From assembly GCA_020634515.1 (NCBI GenBank), contig JACKBL010000002.1, forward strand, positions 496,001 to 560,000: 64,000 bases of DNA, read 5' to 3'. A program made the translations under genes and the position numbers. The stretch's first letter is position 1. The number at the start of each line of letters is the position of its first letter. The notes beneath the pieces are model-generated. The model was given only the letters and a program-made list of their open reading frames with translations, had not been told where the DNA came from and did not search any database. This document shows, one piece after another, positions 1-8,205 of this stretch. This DNA is from Ardenticatenales bacterium. Lineage in GTDB: Bacteria; Chloroflexota; Anaerolineae; Promineifilales; Promineifilaceae.

Positions 1-2101
1 CCCGCTGCCCAAAGCCGCCAACCTCCTCTTTCGCATCCCCGCCGCCTTTTTTCGCCCCTGGTGGCCCTATCGCCCCCGCTGGGACGCGGAAATCCACGTA
101 CTCAAGCGCATGATGGGCAACAACATGCGCCACTGGCAGGGGTGGTCGCTGCTGCGCAACATCACCACGCCCACGTTGATCATCACCGGGGAGCGGGACA
201 ATTATTTTCCCCGCTACGTGTTTGATGACGTGGGCAAAACGGTTCCGCACGCGGAGATTTACGACATCGGCTCCGCCAAGCACAAAGTGCAGTTGGAGCG
301 GCACAGCGCCGTCAATCGCGTGATTGAACGCTTTCTGGGTGACGAAAAGCAGAAATCGTGGCGCGATCTGTCGCCCGCCGCCGCGGCTTCCAACCGCGTC
401 TGGTTGAAGAGTTACAGCAAGGAGACGCCGCCGACCATTCCTATCCCCCGCCATCCCTTGACCAGCTTCCTGGAAAGCGCGGCGGGCTGGTTGCCGCGGC
501 GGGTGGCCCTTTCGTTTTATGGCACAAAACTGACCTATCAGCAGCTAAACGAAAGCGTCAACCAGTTTGCCCACGTCTTGCACGGCATGGGCGTGCGTCC
601 GGGGGACCGGGTGATGGTGGTGCTGCCCAATATGCCGCAAATGGTGGTGGCCTACTACGCCATCTTGCGCATCGGCGGCGTGGTGGTGTTGCCCAATCCG
701 GACGCGGACGCGGCGCGCATTGTGCGGCTGGTGGGGGAGACGGGGGCGAAAATCTTCATCACGCTGAACAGTTTTAGCCGCATGGCGCAGGCCGTGCGGG
801 CGCAGTCACAGGTGGAATACGTCATTTTCGCGGATATTCGCCAGGTGGTGTCCGGCTTTGTGTATCGCAAGCTGATGGATCGGTGGGGAATTGCCGGCAG
901 CGAAGAGCAGGATTACGAGTTATCACAGAGTATCGGGCAGCGCATGTCGGAACTGATGCGTGACGCGCCCATTAGCCCGCCGGAGGTCGTCGTGAAGAGC
1001 GGGGACATGGCGACGATTATCTTCACCAGCGGCACGGTGGACGAGCCAAAGGGCGTTTGCCTCTCGCACGCCAATCTGGTTGCCAACACGCTGCAAACGC
1101 GCCATTGGGTTCCGGGGCTGCAATATGGCCAGGAGACGTCCCTCTCCGTGATTCCGCTGCTGCACAGCTATGGCATGACCAATGCCATGAACCTGCCGAT
1201 TGCGCTGGGGGCGACGATTGTGCTGTTGCCCGTGTTTGATCTGGAGCAGGTGCTGGAGCATATCAAGACGCACAAGCCAACCATCTTCCCCGGCGTGCCC
1301 TCGATGTATACGGCGCTGAATCAGGCCCCAAATGTGCGCGAGTATGGCCTTTCCTCAATTCGGGCGTGTATCAGTGGCGCGGCGCCATTGCCGGTGGAGG
1401 TGCAGGAGGCATTTGAGAAGCTGACGCGGGGGCGGCTGGTGGAAGGGTATGGGCTGACGGAGGCGTCCCCGGTGACGCACGCGAATCCGCTGTATGGGGT
1501 GCGGAAGGCGGGTTCGATTGGCGTGCCGCTGCCGAATACGGATGCGAAGGTGGTGGATTTGATGACGGGGGCGGATATGCCGGCAGGCAGCATCGGCGAA
1601 CTCGTGGTCAAAGGACCGCAGGTCATGATGGGCTACTGGAACTCCCAGACCCAATCCCCCCTGCCGCCGGACCATCCCGCTTCCGGTTTGAAGGAGGGAT
1701 GGCTGGATACGGGGGATGTGGCCGTGCAGGACGCCGACGGCTATTTTCAGATCATCAGTCGCAAGAAAGACACCATCGTTTTTGGCGACTACAGCGTTTA
1801 CCCGCGCGACGTGGAAGAGGTGCTTTACGAAAACAACAAAGTGATGGAAGTGGCCGTCGTGGGCGTGGGCACGACGGATGGCGGGCAGAAGGTGAAGGCG
1901 TTTGTCGTGCCGCGTCCCGGTAGTAACTTGACGGCGGAAGAGTTGTTGGAATTGTGCCGGCATCGGCTGGAACCTTACGCCGTGCCCTGGGAGATTGAAT
2001 TCCGCCAGGAACTGCCCAAATCGTTCATCGGCAAAGTGCTGCGGCGCATGTTGGTGCAGGAAATGAACGAGGACGGCGGACGCCGCGAATCGGGCAACTG
2101 A
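1..2101 (+). CDS. Alpha/beta-hydrolase / acyl-CoA ligase fusion (5' partial)
   Basis: The frame is open from the window edge, so the true start lies upstream; the first internal ATG is at 110. The N-terminal part is the end of an alpha/beta-hydrolase fold, with a GERD acidic segment and a late His (KHKVQLERH) where the catalytic Asp and His are expected. A complete AMP-binding (ANL superfamily) domain follows: P-loop FTSGTVDEPKG, a GYGLTEASP segment, the adenylate-binding GWLDTGD, an SRKKDTI hinge and the C-terminal lysine motif GKVLRR. Family knowledge says such enzymes adenylate a fatty acid and transfer it to CoA. The P-loop has V-D-E in place of the common T-G-x. The hydrolase part may release the acid that the ligase activates, but that is inference. 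The substrate is unknown. Confidence 0.85.
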   Translation, partial: PLPKAANLLFRIPAAFFRPWWPYRPRWDAEIHVLKRMMGNNMRHWQGWSLLRNITTPTLIITGERDNYFPRYVFDDVGKTVPHAEIYDIGSAKHKVQLERHSAVNRVIERFLGDEKQKSWRDLSPAAAASNRVWLKSYSKETPPTIPIPRHPLTSFLESAAGWLPRRVALSFYGTKLTYQQLNESVNQFAHVLHGMGVRPGDRVMVVLPNMPQMVVAYYAILRIGGVVVLPNPDADAARIVRLVGETGAKIFITLNSFSRMAQAVRAQSQVEYVIFADIRQVVSGFVYRKLMDRWGIAGSEEQDYELSQSIGQRMSELMRDAPISPPEVVVKSGDMATIIFTSGTVDEPKGVCLSHANLVANTLQTRHWVPGLQYGQETSLSVIPLLHSYGMTNAMNLPIALGATIVLLPVFDLEQVLEHIKTHKPTIFPGVPSMYTALNQAPNVREYGLSSIRACISGAAPLPVEVQEAFEKLTRGRLVEGYGLTEASPVTHANPLYGVRKAGSIGVPLPNTDAKVVDLMTGADMPAGSIGELVVKGPQVMMGYWNSQTQSPLPPDHPASGLKEGWLDTGDVAVQDADGYFQIISRKKDTIVFGDYSVYPRDVEEVLYENNKVMEVAVVGVGTTDGGQKVKAFVVPRPGSNLTAEELLELCRHRLEPYAVPWEIEFRQELPKSFIGKVLRRMLVQEMNEDGGRRESGN

Positions 2102-2110
2102 GCAGCGAGA

Positions 2111-3769
2111 ATGACCGATTTAACGCCCATCGCTCCCGGAAACGAACCGCCGCCGATGTACCACGTGGGCAATTCCGCCACCTACCGCGTGCTGCAGCCG
2201 TTGTTGTTGGCGGCAATGGTCACGGCTTTCCTTACGGGCATCGTCAGCCTGATCCGGCAGGGAGACCCAGAAGGTCCCTGGGGACCGTTGGGTTGGTTTT
2301 TGTTCCTGGTGGCGCTGCAATCGGCGCTGACCACGCTGTGGCTACACCATCCAGACAGGCGACAGGTGGCGCGCACACAGTACCGCGTCGCGGAGATCAT
2401 CGTGCTTATTCTGGTGGCGCGGTTGTTGACCTGGTTTGTGGCCGGTGGGCTGCCCCGCGCCGCGCTGTGGCGGGACTATCTGATAAATCCGTTTCTGTTG
2501 TTGGATGGCCCGTTTTTTGTGTACGCGCTGCTGGCGTTTATTGCCTGGGAGCGCAGCCTCAGCCTGAGCGCGATTTTCGGCCAGTTGGCCCTGGGCATCG
2601 ACGAGGCGGCGTATTACCGCCAGCCGGCGGCGGTGCGCGGCGCGGATCATTACAACCCATTCAATTTTGAGCGGCAGGAACTGGTGAACCAGTTTTTGCG
2701 GGCCTGGTTGGGGATGGGCGTTTTCCTGGGGATTTGCGCGGCATTTACCACGTTTGAGTTGAGCGAGTTGGCGCGTACGTTTCGCGGGCTGACGCGGCTG
2801 GGGTTGTCGTCGGAGATGCTGCTGGCGCTGGTGAGTTACTTCTTGATTGGGCTTTGGTTGTTGAGCCAGGCGCGGTTGTCGGCGGTATATGCGCGCTGGG
2901 TGGCGACGGGGGTGACGACGCAGCCGGCGGTGTGGCAGCGGTGGCATCGGTTGAGTTTGTGGCTGCTGTTGGCGATTGCCGGCATTGCTGCTTTCCTCCC
3001 CATTGGTTCTACCATTGGCCTGGCGCGTATTTTGCAGGCCGTCGTGGGCGTCCTCTTCCTCCTCGTTGGCGCGATCTTCACCTTTTTCATCTCCCTGTTT
3101 TCGCTGCTGCTGTCCCCTTTCTTGGGTGCGCAGGCGGCGGCGGAGGATGTGCCCACTCCGGCCCCGCCACAAGCGCCGTCCATTTTTCAGGATACGATTT
3201 TGCCGGCAAGCGAAACCACAAGCATGGTGATGGGGGCGCTGTTCTTGATTGTGTTGGTGGTGGTGGCGGCGGTGGCGCTGTATTTCTTTTTGCGCGAGCG
3301 AGGGGTGGGGGTGAAAATGCCGGCATTTTCCCTCTTCTGGAACCGGCTCATAACGTGGTGGCGCGCCTTTTGGCAAGGGGTGGGCGGCCAGGTCGGCGAA
3401 ATCCGCCGCCGCGTCACCGCGCAAATGCGCCCCCCGGAAATCGAACTGGAGGCCCCCAAACCGCCGTGGAATTTCGTCCGCCTCAGCAACCTCTCCCCCC
3501 GCGAACAAATCCGGTTCTTTTATCTGGCGGCGGTGCGACGGGCGCGGGAGCGGGGCGTGGCGCGGGCGGAGTCGGAAACGCCGCTGGAGTTCGCGCAAGA
3601 TTTGCGGGAGAATTGGCCGGAGGCGGAGGCGGAGGTGGGGACGCTGACGGAGGCGTTTCTGGAGGCGCGGTATAGTCGGCATGTGTTGGCGGAGGAAGAT
3701 GCCGGCATCGTCAAACAAACGTGGCGGCAGGTGCGTAGCCGTTTGCGCCAGCGGCCAAAGGGAGAATAG
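2111..3769 (+). CDS. Polytopic membrane protein with C-terminal DUF4129-like domain
   Basis: This 552-residue protein starts 9 bases after the previous stop. The first ~400 residues hold about eight hydrophobic segments, with a charged loop around residues 165-200. An Ala/Pro-rich stretch and one more membrane segment (about 375-395) lead to a soluble tail. The tail (about 455-552) resembles the DUF4129 domain often found at the C-terminus of membrane transglutaminase-like proteins: LSPREQIRFFYLAAVRRARE and a later TPLEFAQ. No transglutaminase catalytic domain is visible here. The role is unknown; position suggests co-transcription with the flanking genes. Codon choice switches from G-ending to C-ending runs right after TGCCGGCA at 2977 and 3318. 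Confidence 0.75.
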   Translation: MTDLTPIAPGNEPPPMYHVGNSATYRVLQPLLLAAMVTAFLTGIVSLIRQGDPEGPWGPLGWFLFLVALQSALTTLWLHHPDRRQVARTQYRVAEIIVLILVARLLTWFVAGGLPRAALWRDYLINPFLLLDGPFFVYALLAFIAWERSLSLSAIFGQLALGIDEAAYYRQPAAVRGADHYNPFNFERQELVNQFLRAWLGMGVFLGICAAFTTFELSELARTFRGLTRLGLSSEMLLALVSYFLIGLWLLSQARLSAVYARWVATGVTTQPAVWQRWHRLSLWLLLAIAGIAAFLPIGSTIGLARILQAVVGVLFLLVGAIFTFFISLFSLLLSPFLGAQAAAEDVPTPAPPQAPSIFQDTILPASETTSMVMGALFLIVLVVVAAVALYFFLRERGVGVKMPAFSLFWNRLITWWRAFWQGVGGQVGEIRRRVTAQMRPPEIELEAPKPPWNFVRLSNLSPREQIRFFYLAAVRRARERGVARAESETPLEFAQDLRENWPEAEAEVGTLTEAFLEARYSRHVLAEEDAGIVKQTWRQVRSRLRQRPKGE

Positions 3770-3773
3770 AACA

Positions 3774-4217
3774 TTGACCGTACTGACGCTCCCGCTGTGG
3801 CATCTCATTTTGGCTATTTGCGGCCTGTTTTCCCTCCTGTTGGGGACGGCTCACTTCTTCTTCCCCGTGCTGCTGGATTTCGAGCAGGCGATTCCCCGTG
3901 AAGGCGCGCCGCTGCGCCCTTTTCGCCTCGGCCCCATTCGTTACCGCACGCTGCGCCAGGACGTCCACGGCATCGCCTGGGTGATGAACCACGCCGCCAG
4001 CTACATCCTCGTGAGCATTGGCGTGATGGACCTCCTCGCTTCCCGCTGGCTGGCCGCACCCTGGGGGCGTTGGCTGGCATTGTGGCTGGCGGGCTGGTGG
4101 TTTCTACGTGCCGGCAGCCAACTCTACCTGGGTCGCCGCCGGGGTGATTGGTTGGTACTGGCCGGCTTTGCCCTGTTGGGCATCATTCACCTGGGGGCGG
4201 CCCTGCTCGCCCGGTAG
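3774..4217 (+). CDS. Small four-helix membrane protein, unknown function
   Basis: I chose the TTG at 3774 because GGAG lies at 3761-3764, nine bases upstream; a longer in-frame extension would run through the end of the previous gene. The 147-residue product has about four hydrophobic helices (near residues 8-30, 63-82, 88-108 and 120-142) and a short polar loop around FRLGPIRYRTLRQ. I recognise no family motif. It sits 4 bases after the DUF4129-like gene, so the two are probably one operon. Confidence 0.65.
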   Translation: MTVLTLPLWHLILAICGLFSLLLGTAHFFFPVLLDFEQAIPREGAPLRPFRLGPIRYRTLRQDVHGIAWVMNHAASYILVSIGVMDLLASRWLAAPWGRWLALWLAGWWFLRAGSQLYLGRRRGDWLVLAGFALLGIIHLGAALLAR

Positions 4218-4365
4218 CCTGATGCTCTCGCGGTGGGCTGCCGGCGCTCCCACTCCCCCAAATCGCGTTAATTCGTGTAGTAAACATAAAGCGCGGCGCA
4301 CTTGCTTGACAGCGAGCGCGCTGCGCTTTTTGGGGGGCGTTGCCCGTGGTTGGCGGGGATGACGC

Positions 4366-4791
4366 CTACAACGGCCAGTCGCGCAACATGCGCTCCGTCT
4401 CCTCGGCGTGACCGCTCTCGTCACGCACCATGTCCTCAAGCTGCACCATCAGCCCTTTGTCGCCGAATGCTTCCGCTTCCGTGGCCCGCCGCGTGTAATC
4501 TTTGCTCGCCTGCTTTTCCGCGGCCAAAATGGCTTGCAGCATCTCGCGGTTGTTGCCGGCTGCCGGCACGGGGCGGGGCATTGTTGTCGGTTCGCCCCCA
4601 AGCGCGACGATCTTGTTCGCCAAAAACTGCGCGTGAAGCTGTTCGTCGGCGACTTCGGCAAGGAAGAACTGCGCCAACTGCGGGCGGAATGGTCCGGTGG
4701 CCTTCGCGGCGTAGGTGATGTACTGAATAATGGCGCTCAGTTCACCCGCCAGGTCTTCGTTCAAGTGGGCGATCATCGTTTGTTTGTCCAT
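4366..4791 (-). CDS. Ferritin-like (bacterioferritin-type) protein
   Basis: The 141-residue start at 4791 is preceded by GGAG six bases upstream; a longer in-frame extension to 4926 has no family similarity. The protein is a four-helix bundle with the E-x-x-H pairs expected for a di-iron or ferritin-like site: EQLH near residue 49 and ESGH near residue 127, with earlier carboxylates in EDLAGELSAIIQY. It resembles bacterioferritin and Dps relatives (COG2193-like). The likely role is iron storage or oxidative protection in the cytoplasm. No haem-binding Met is obvious to me, so ferritin-like is safer than bacterioferritin. Confidence 0.8.
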   Translation of the reverse strand: MDKQTMIAHLNEDLAGELSAIIQYITYAAKATGPFRPQLAQFFLAEVADEQLHAQFLANKIVALGGEPTTMPRPVPAAGNNREMLQAILAAEKQASKDYTRRATEAEAFGDKGLMVQLEDMVRDESGHAEETERMLRDWPL

Positions 4792-4864
4792 GTTTTTTCT
4801 CCATACAGGTGGCTTGTCTCGATGGACGAGCCAGAATGTTAACCATTCGATAGGATGACGTCGC

Positions 4865-5258
4865 TCATGCGTTGTGAAAGCTCCCACTGCGCAGACCTTC
4901 CGCGAGAATGCCGGCACGTTCTTCATTCAGCTTCAGATAAAAAGAAAGCGTCGGCATGTCAAACGCATCCGCCGCATACGCATCCGCGCAGAAAATGCGG
5001 CGTCATCACGATCTCTTTTTGAAACACCGTAGACACCCGCCGCAGATTGACCAAATCCACTGGCCGTTCCAGATGCGTTTCCACAGCAAAACGAAGGTCG
5101 CTCAACGCGAGTGAGTCGACCTGTTTGGCTTGCGCATGTGGCAACAGCAAGGCCAGGTCCACGTCACTATCCGGCCATGCGCTGTCCGTGGCGTGGGACC
5201 CGAACAAATAGGTGGCCTGCGTTTCTGGATAGGCCGCTAAAATGGCCTGAATGATCAT
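4865..5258 (-). pseudogene. MNT-type nucleotidyltransferase, frameshifted
   Basis: The start (MIIQAILAAYPETQATYLF) carries the nucleotidyltransferase signature GS-x10-D-x-D: FGSHATDS followed by SDVDLALLL. This is the fold of MntA, the antitoxin of HEPN/MNT pairs. The open frame ends early at 4959 with a Cys/Gly-rich tail. In another frame the expected family C-terminus continues from about 4995 to the stop at 4865: RIFCADAYAADAFDM, then SFYLKLNEERAGIL. A small deletion near 4995-5003 therefore splits the gene, unless it is an assembly error. No HEPN partner is next to it. It lies 21 bases downstream of the TetR gene on the same strand. Confidence 0.7.
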
Positions 5259-5279
5259 TTCCCATATACGGATGTGCCC

Positions 5280-5906
5280 CTATGATTGCCGCCAGGTCTC
5301 TTTGATGGAGGATCGCGCCTCGAATTGCAATACAGGCACGCCCTGCGCAATCTGGTACAGCGCCTGCGTCGCAACGTGTTCCGCCTGTTCGGCGGAGGCA
5401 TCGCGCCCAAATTGCAGACCCACGCCAATGATGGCCCAACTGATGGCCGTCGCCGCGACCTCCGGCGATGTGCCCCCATTGGCGCGGACGACAGGCGCGA
5501 GCCACGCAAACACGGTCTCATACACCTGCTGCTGCACCAGTGTTTCAATGCGAGGTTGATGCGGCGGATAGATGCCGCCGCGACAGGTGTGCTTGTAAAG
5601 CTGCGCGAGAAAGTCAAAAACGGCCAGGATTAACTGGTGCAAGGTTTCCTGATTAAAGGGAGCCGGCTGTGGCAGACGCGCCCGCAACACAGCTTGAAAC
5701 CAGTCGCGGAACACGTATTCATAAAGCGCGTATTTGTCCGCAAAGTGGGCGTAAAAAGTGGCGCGGTTGACATTGGCTCGCTGCGTGATGTCGCGCACCG
5801 TGATGGCTTGGGGCGTTTTCTCTTCGAGTAGTTCAACAAACGCCTGGGTTAGAAGCCGGCGCGTGCGCCGCGCGCGTGGGTCCATGCTCTCTGAATTTAG
5901 CGACAT
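5280..5906 (-). CDS. TetR/AcrR family transcriptional regulator
   Basis: The 208-residue protein has the N-terminal helix-turn-helix of the TetR family: RRLLTQAFVELLEEK, then ITVRDITQRANVNRATFYAHFADKY at about residues 36-60. The C-terminal part is helical and would bind an unknown ligand. A second possible start is the ATG at 5885 (MDPRARR), closer to the DNA-binding domain. It is divergent from the DoxX-like gene at 6142, a common layout for a local repressor and its target, so it may control that gene. Confidence 0.85.
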   Translation of the reverse strand: MSLNSESMDPRARRTRRLLTQAFVELLEEKTPQAITVRDITQRANVNRATFYAHFADKYALYEYVFRDWFQAVLRARLPQPAPFNQETLHQLILAVFDFLAQLYKHTCRGGIYPPHQPRIETLVQQQVYETVFAWLAPVVRANGGTSPEVAATAISWAIIGVGLQFGRDASAEQAEHVATQALYQIAQGVPVLQFEARSSIKETWRQS

Positions 5907-6141
5907 TTTGCCCTATCTGTTGGTTAAGCGACATAATATCAATCTTGCTGGTTGAATTTCCGCCCCGTTGCCTCTATTATAACCAACACGTGTTGCCCAA
6001 TCAAAGCCTCCGTCGTCAAAGAAAACAGGATGAGTTTCCAACTCGCTCAGCGCGTTTATGTCGAAGGCGTTCCCCATGGGGGCAACGCGCCACCAACTAT
6101 CCACTGACCACTACTCACTACTTTCACCGGAGGAATGAAAT

Positions 6142-6513
6142 ATGAATACAGCTTTATGGATCGTACAAGGCATGTTGGCCGTGGCCTTCCTGATGGCCGG
6201 CGGGATGAAGGCCACGCAGCCCATTGAGAAGATACGGGAGCGGCTGCCATTTGCCGAGGATTTCGCCGAGCGCACAGTTCGCGTCATTGGCATCCTGGAA
6301 GTGCTGGCGGCGGTAGGGTTGATTTTGCCCCCGATCACGAAAATCCTGCCCATTTTGACGCCATTAGCGGGGGTGGGGCTTGTTCTGACCATGATTGGGG
6401 CCATCATCACGCACGTTCGTCGCGGCGAATATTCCGCTATCGTCGCAAATGTGGTGCTGTTGTTGCTGGCGGCGTTCGTGGCTTATGGTCGCTTTGTGAT
6501 TGCGCCGTTCTGA
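6142..6513 (+). CDS. DoxX-like membrane protein
   Basis: The 123-residue protein starts after a strong GGAGG (6130-6134). Four hydrophobic helices and the N-terminal signature LAVAFLMAGGMKATQP match the DoxX/DoxD-like family, often linked to thiol or redox homeostasis at the membrane. Its stop directly abuts the stop of the convergent flavin-binding gene. The divergent TetR gene upstream suggests inducible control. The spacer at 5940-6141 has no clear promoter that I can defend. Confidence 0.75.
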   Translation: MNTALWIVQGMLAVAFLMAGGMKATQPIEKIRERLPFAEDFAERTVRVIGILEVLAAVGLILPPITKILPILTPLAGVGLVLTMIGAIITHVRRGEYSAIVANVVLLLLAAFVAYGRFVIAPF

Positions 6514-7170
6514 TCACCCGCGGCGGTTGTAGTCGCGTACGGAGGGGGGGAGTCCAATTTTCTCTGGGAGCCGCTCGTCGGGGATGGGGGATAGCGTTTC
6601 TTCGCGCAGCGGCAGCACGCCCGCCCAGATAGGCAGGGCGTAGTCCGCTTCGTCATCCGCCGGTGGCCCGGTCCGTATTTTGGCCGAACCGCTGGCCATG
6701 TCGATTGCGACCACGCTCGTGGCCTGCAATTCTTTTGTCGTGGGCAGCCGCGCCTCCTGCCAGCGTCCAGGCGCGACGTGTTCGGTGATGACCTCCAGCG
6801 CCAGCCATTGCTCCTCCGGCGTCTCCAGCAACCGCCCCACGCCAAATACCACGGCGGAGCGGTAGTTCATGGAGGAGTGAAAAACGGAGCGCGCCAGCAC
6901 CAGGCCATCGACCAGGGTGAAGGTGGCGCAAATGGGGTGTCCCTCCTGGATAGCCTTCAACAGGCGGCTGGCTTTCGCGCCATGCAGGAAGAGGGTGTCG
7001 TCCTGTCGCCCGTGGATAGTGGGGATGACGAATGGCTGTCCATCCAGTGCCAGGCCAACGTGGCAGATGAGGGCTTCATCGATGATGGGGTAGATGGTGG
7101 CCTTGTCGTAGGTGGCACGTGCCGGCAAACGACGAACCCGATTGCGCGAAGTAAGGGGAAAATCAGTCAT
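6514..7170 (-). CDS. Pyridoxamine 5'-phosphate oxidase-like flavin-binding protein
   Basis: The 218-residue protein matches the split-barrel FMN-binding family that includes NimA-like proteins (COG3467 type). Visible features are DEALICHVGLALDGQPFVIPT near residue 31, HGAKASRLLKAI around 63, and FHSSMNYRSAVVFG near 96. These proteins bind flavin and often act as reductases, but the substrate cannot be read from sequence. It follows the AttH/CrtC-like gene by 6 bases, so it is probably the last gene of the oxidoreductase cluster 6514-10818. Confidence 0.8.
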   Translation of the reverse strand: MTDFPLTSRNRVRRLPARATYDKATIYPIIDEALICHVGLALDGQPFVIPTIHGRQDDTLFLHGAKASRLLKAIQEGHPICATFTLVDGLVLARSVFHSSMNYRSAVVFGVGRLLETPEEQWLALEVITEHVAPGRWQEARLPTTKELQATSVVAIDMASGSAKIRTGPPADDEADYALPIWAGVLPLREETLSPIPDERLPEKIGLPPSVRDYNRRG

Positions 7171-7176
7171 GAATCC

Positions 7177-8175
7177 TCACACTTGAATGGCGATCCCGTG
7201 GGTGGTATCGTCCGTTAAGATTTCAAACGCGGCGCGGTGGTGTGTCGTTAATGTCTCCTGCTCGCCGCCCGCCTTGTGCCGCAGCGTTAACGAGCAGGCG
7301 GCAATTTTGCTGTTGAGGCACTGCTTGCTGCCTCCGGGGGGATTGCCGTAGCGCAAGCCGACGAATGCTTCCCGTGGCGCGGAAATGGTGCCGGCAATTC
7401 GCACCTGCGACGTTTCCGAAGCAAATGACCAGCGAAAATAGTCGAATGCCCCCCGCGCGCGCACGCTTTGCCACAAGGCCGTTAGCGCATACTCCTTTTC
7501 CTTGTGCCGCAGCACCAGCGGCGTAAACGCCGGCGACCAGACGGGGCCAAACTTCAGGCGCGCCGTGGCCACTTCCAGAAAGCTCTCCGGCGCATTGTCA
7601 AACCCGGCCACCTGCCCCCAGGCGTACCGGTCGGTATGCTGGCTGCCCCAGTTGTGATTCTGGCTGCCCAGCCAGTCGGCCACGGAAACGGTTTCTCCGT
7701 CTACCGTCAGGTGACCGTTGAAGCGCGCCAGGGGTAATCCTACCAGGCTTTTGGCTTTGGGGAAGCCGCCCGCGTACAGGTTGCGGGGCAGCAGGAAGAG
7801 GGGGGGCTGGTCTCCTTCGTACCGCAAATCCCAGGCGATCTCGTGAGAAATGCCGGCACAACGCCCCCGCAAACCATCTATCCCCAACGTCGCCTCCCCC
7901 ACGCGCACGGCAAAAGCGTCCCGCGCAAACTGGCAAGCCGCCAGCGGCCAAACCTGCTTCACGGCTGCGTGCCGCCGGCGCTCGCCATCAAAAAAAATAG
8001 CCCACAGTTCGCCAACCGCCTCTTGTGGGCGACTTTTGGGGCTGAAGATGGTGTAGCGAATCCAGAAAGCCAGCGGGCGCGTGGGATGGTTGCCGCGCTG
8101 GAAGAAGCTCTCGTAATGGCCTGCTGCCTGTCCGGGCGTGTATCTCGTCTGGTTTACTTCGGCGATTAGCGTCAT
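7177..8175 (-). CDS. AttH/CrtC-like (lipocalin-like) protein
   Basis: The 332-residue protein has the GSQNHNWGSQH and YAWGQVAGFDN segments near residues 168-190 that I associate with the AttH / hydroxyneurosporene synthase (CrtC) / tocopherol-cyclase-like lipocalin fold. These proteins act on hydrophobic isoprenoid or lipid substrates. I see no N-terminal signal peptide. It lies 30 bases downstream of the GMC oxidoreductase gene, which suggests a shared pathway on a sterol-, carotenoid- or fatty-alcohol-like compound. That assignment is inference. Confidence 0.6.
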   Translation of the reverse strand: MTLIAEVNQTRYTPGQAAGHYESFFQRGNHPTRPLAFWIRYTIFSPKSRPQEAVGELWAIFFDGERRRHAAVKQVWPLAACQFARDAFAVRVGEATLGIDGLRGRCAGISHEIAWDLRYEGDQPPLFLLPRNLYAGGFPKAKSLVGLPLARFNGHLTVDGETVSVADWLGSQNHNWGSQHTDRYAWGQVAGFDNAPESFLEVATARLKFGPVWSPAFTPLVLRHKEKEYALTALWQSVRARGAFDYFRWSFASETSQVRIAGTISAPREAFVGLRYGNPPGGSKQCLNSKIAACSLTLRHKAGGEQETLTTHHRAAFEILTDDTTHGIAIQV

Positions 8176-8205
8176 GGTCTTATCCGCTGCTGCGGTGGGG
8201 GCGTC

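Noticed and set aside
2342..3808. Minus-strand frame of 488 codons
   Set aside because: It is antisense to the DUF4129-like gene and has Arg/His/Gln-rich composition without domains.
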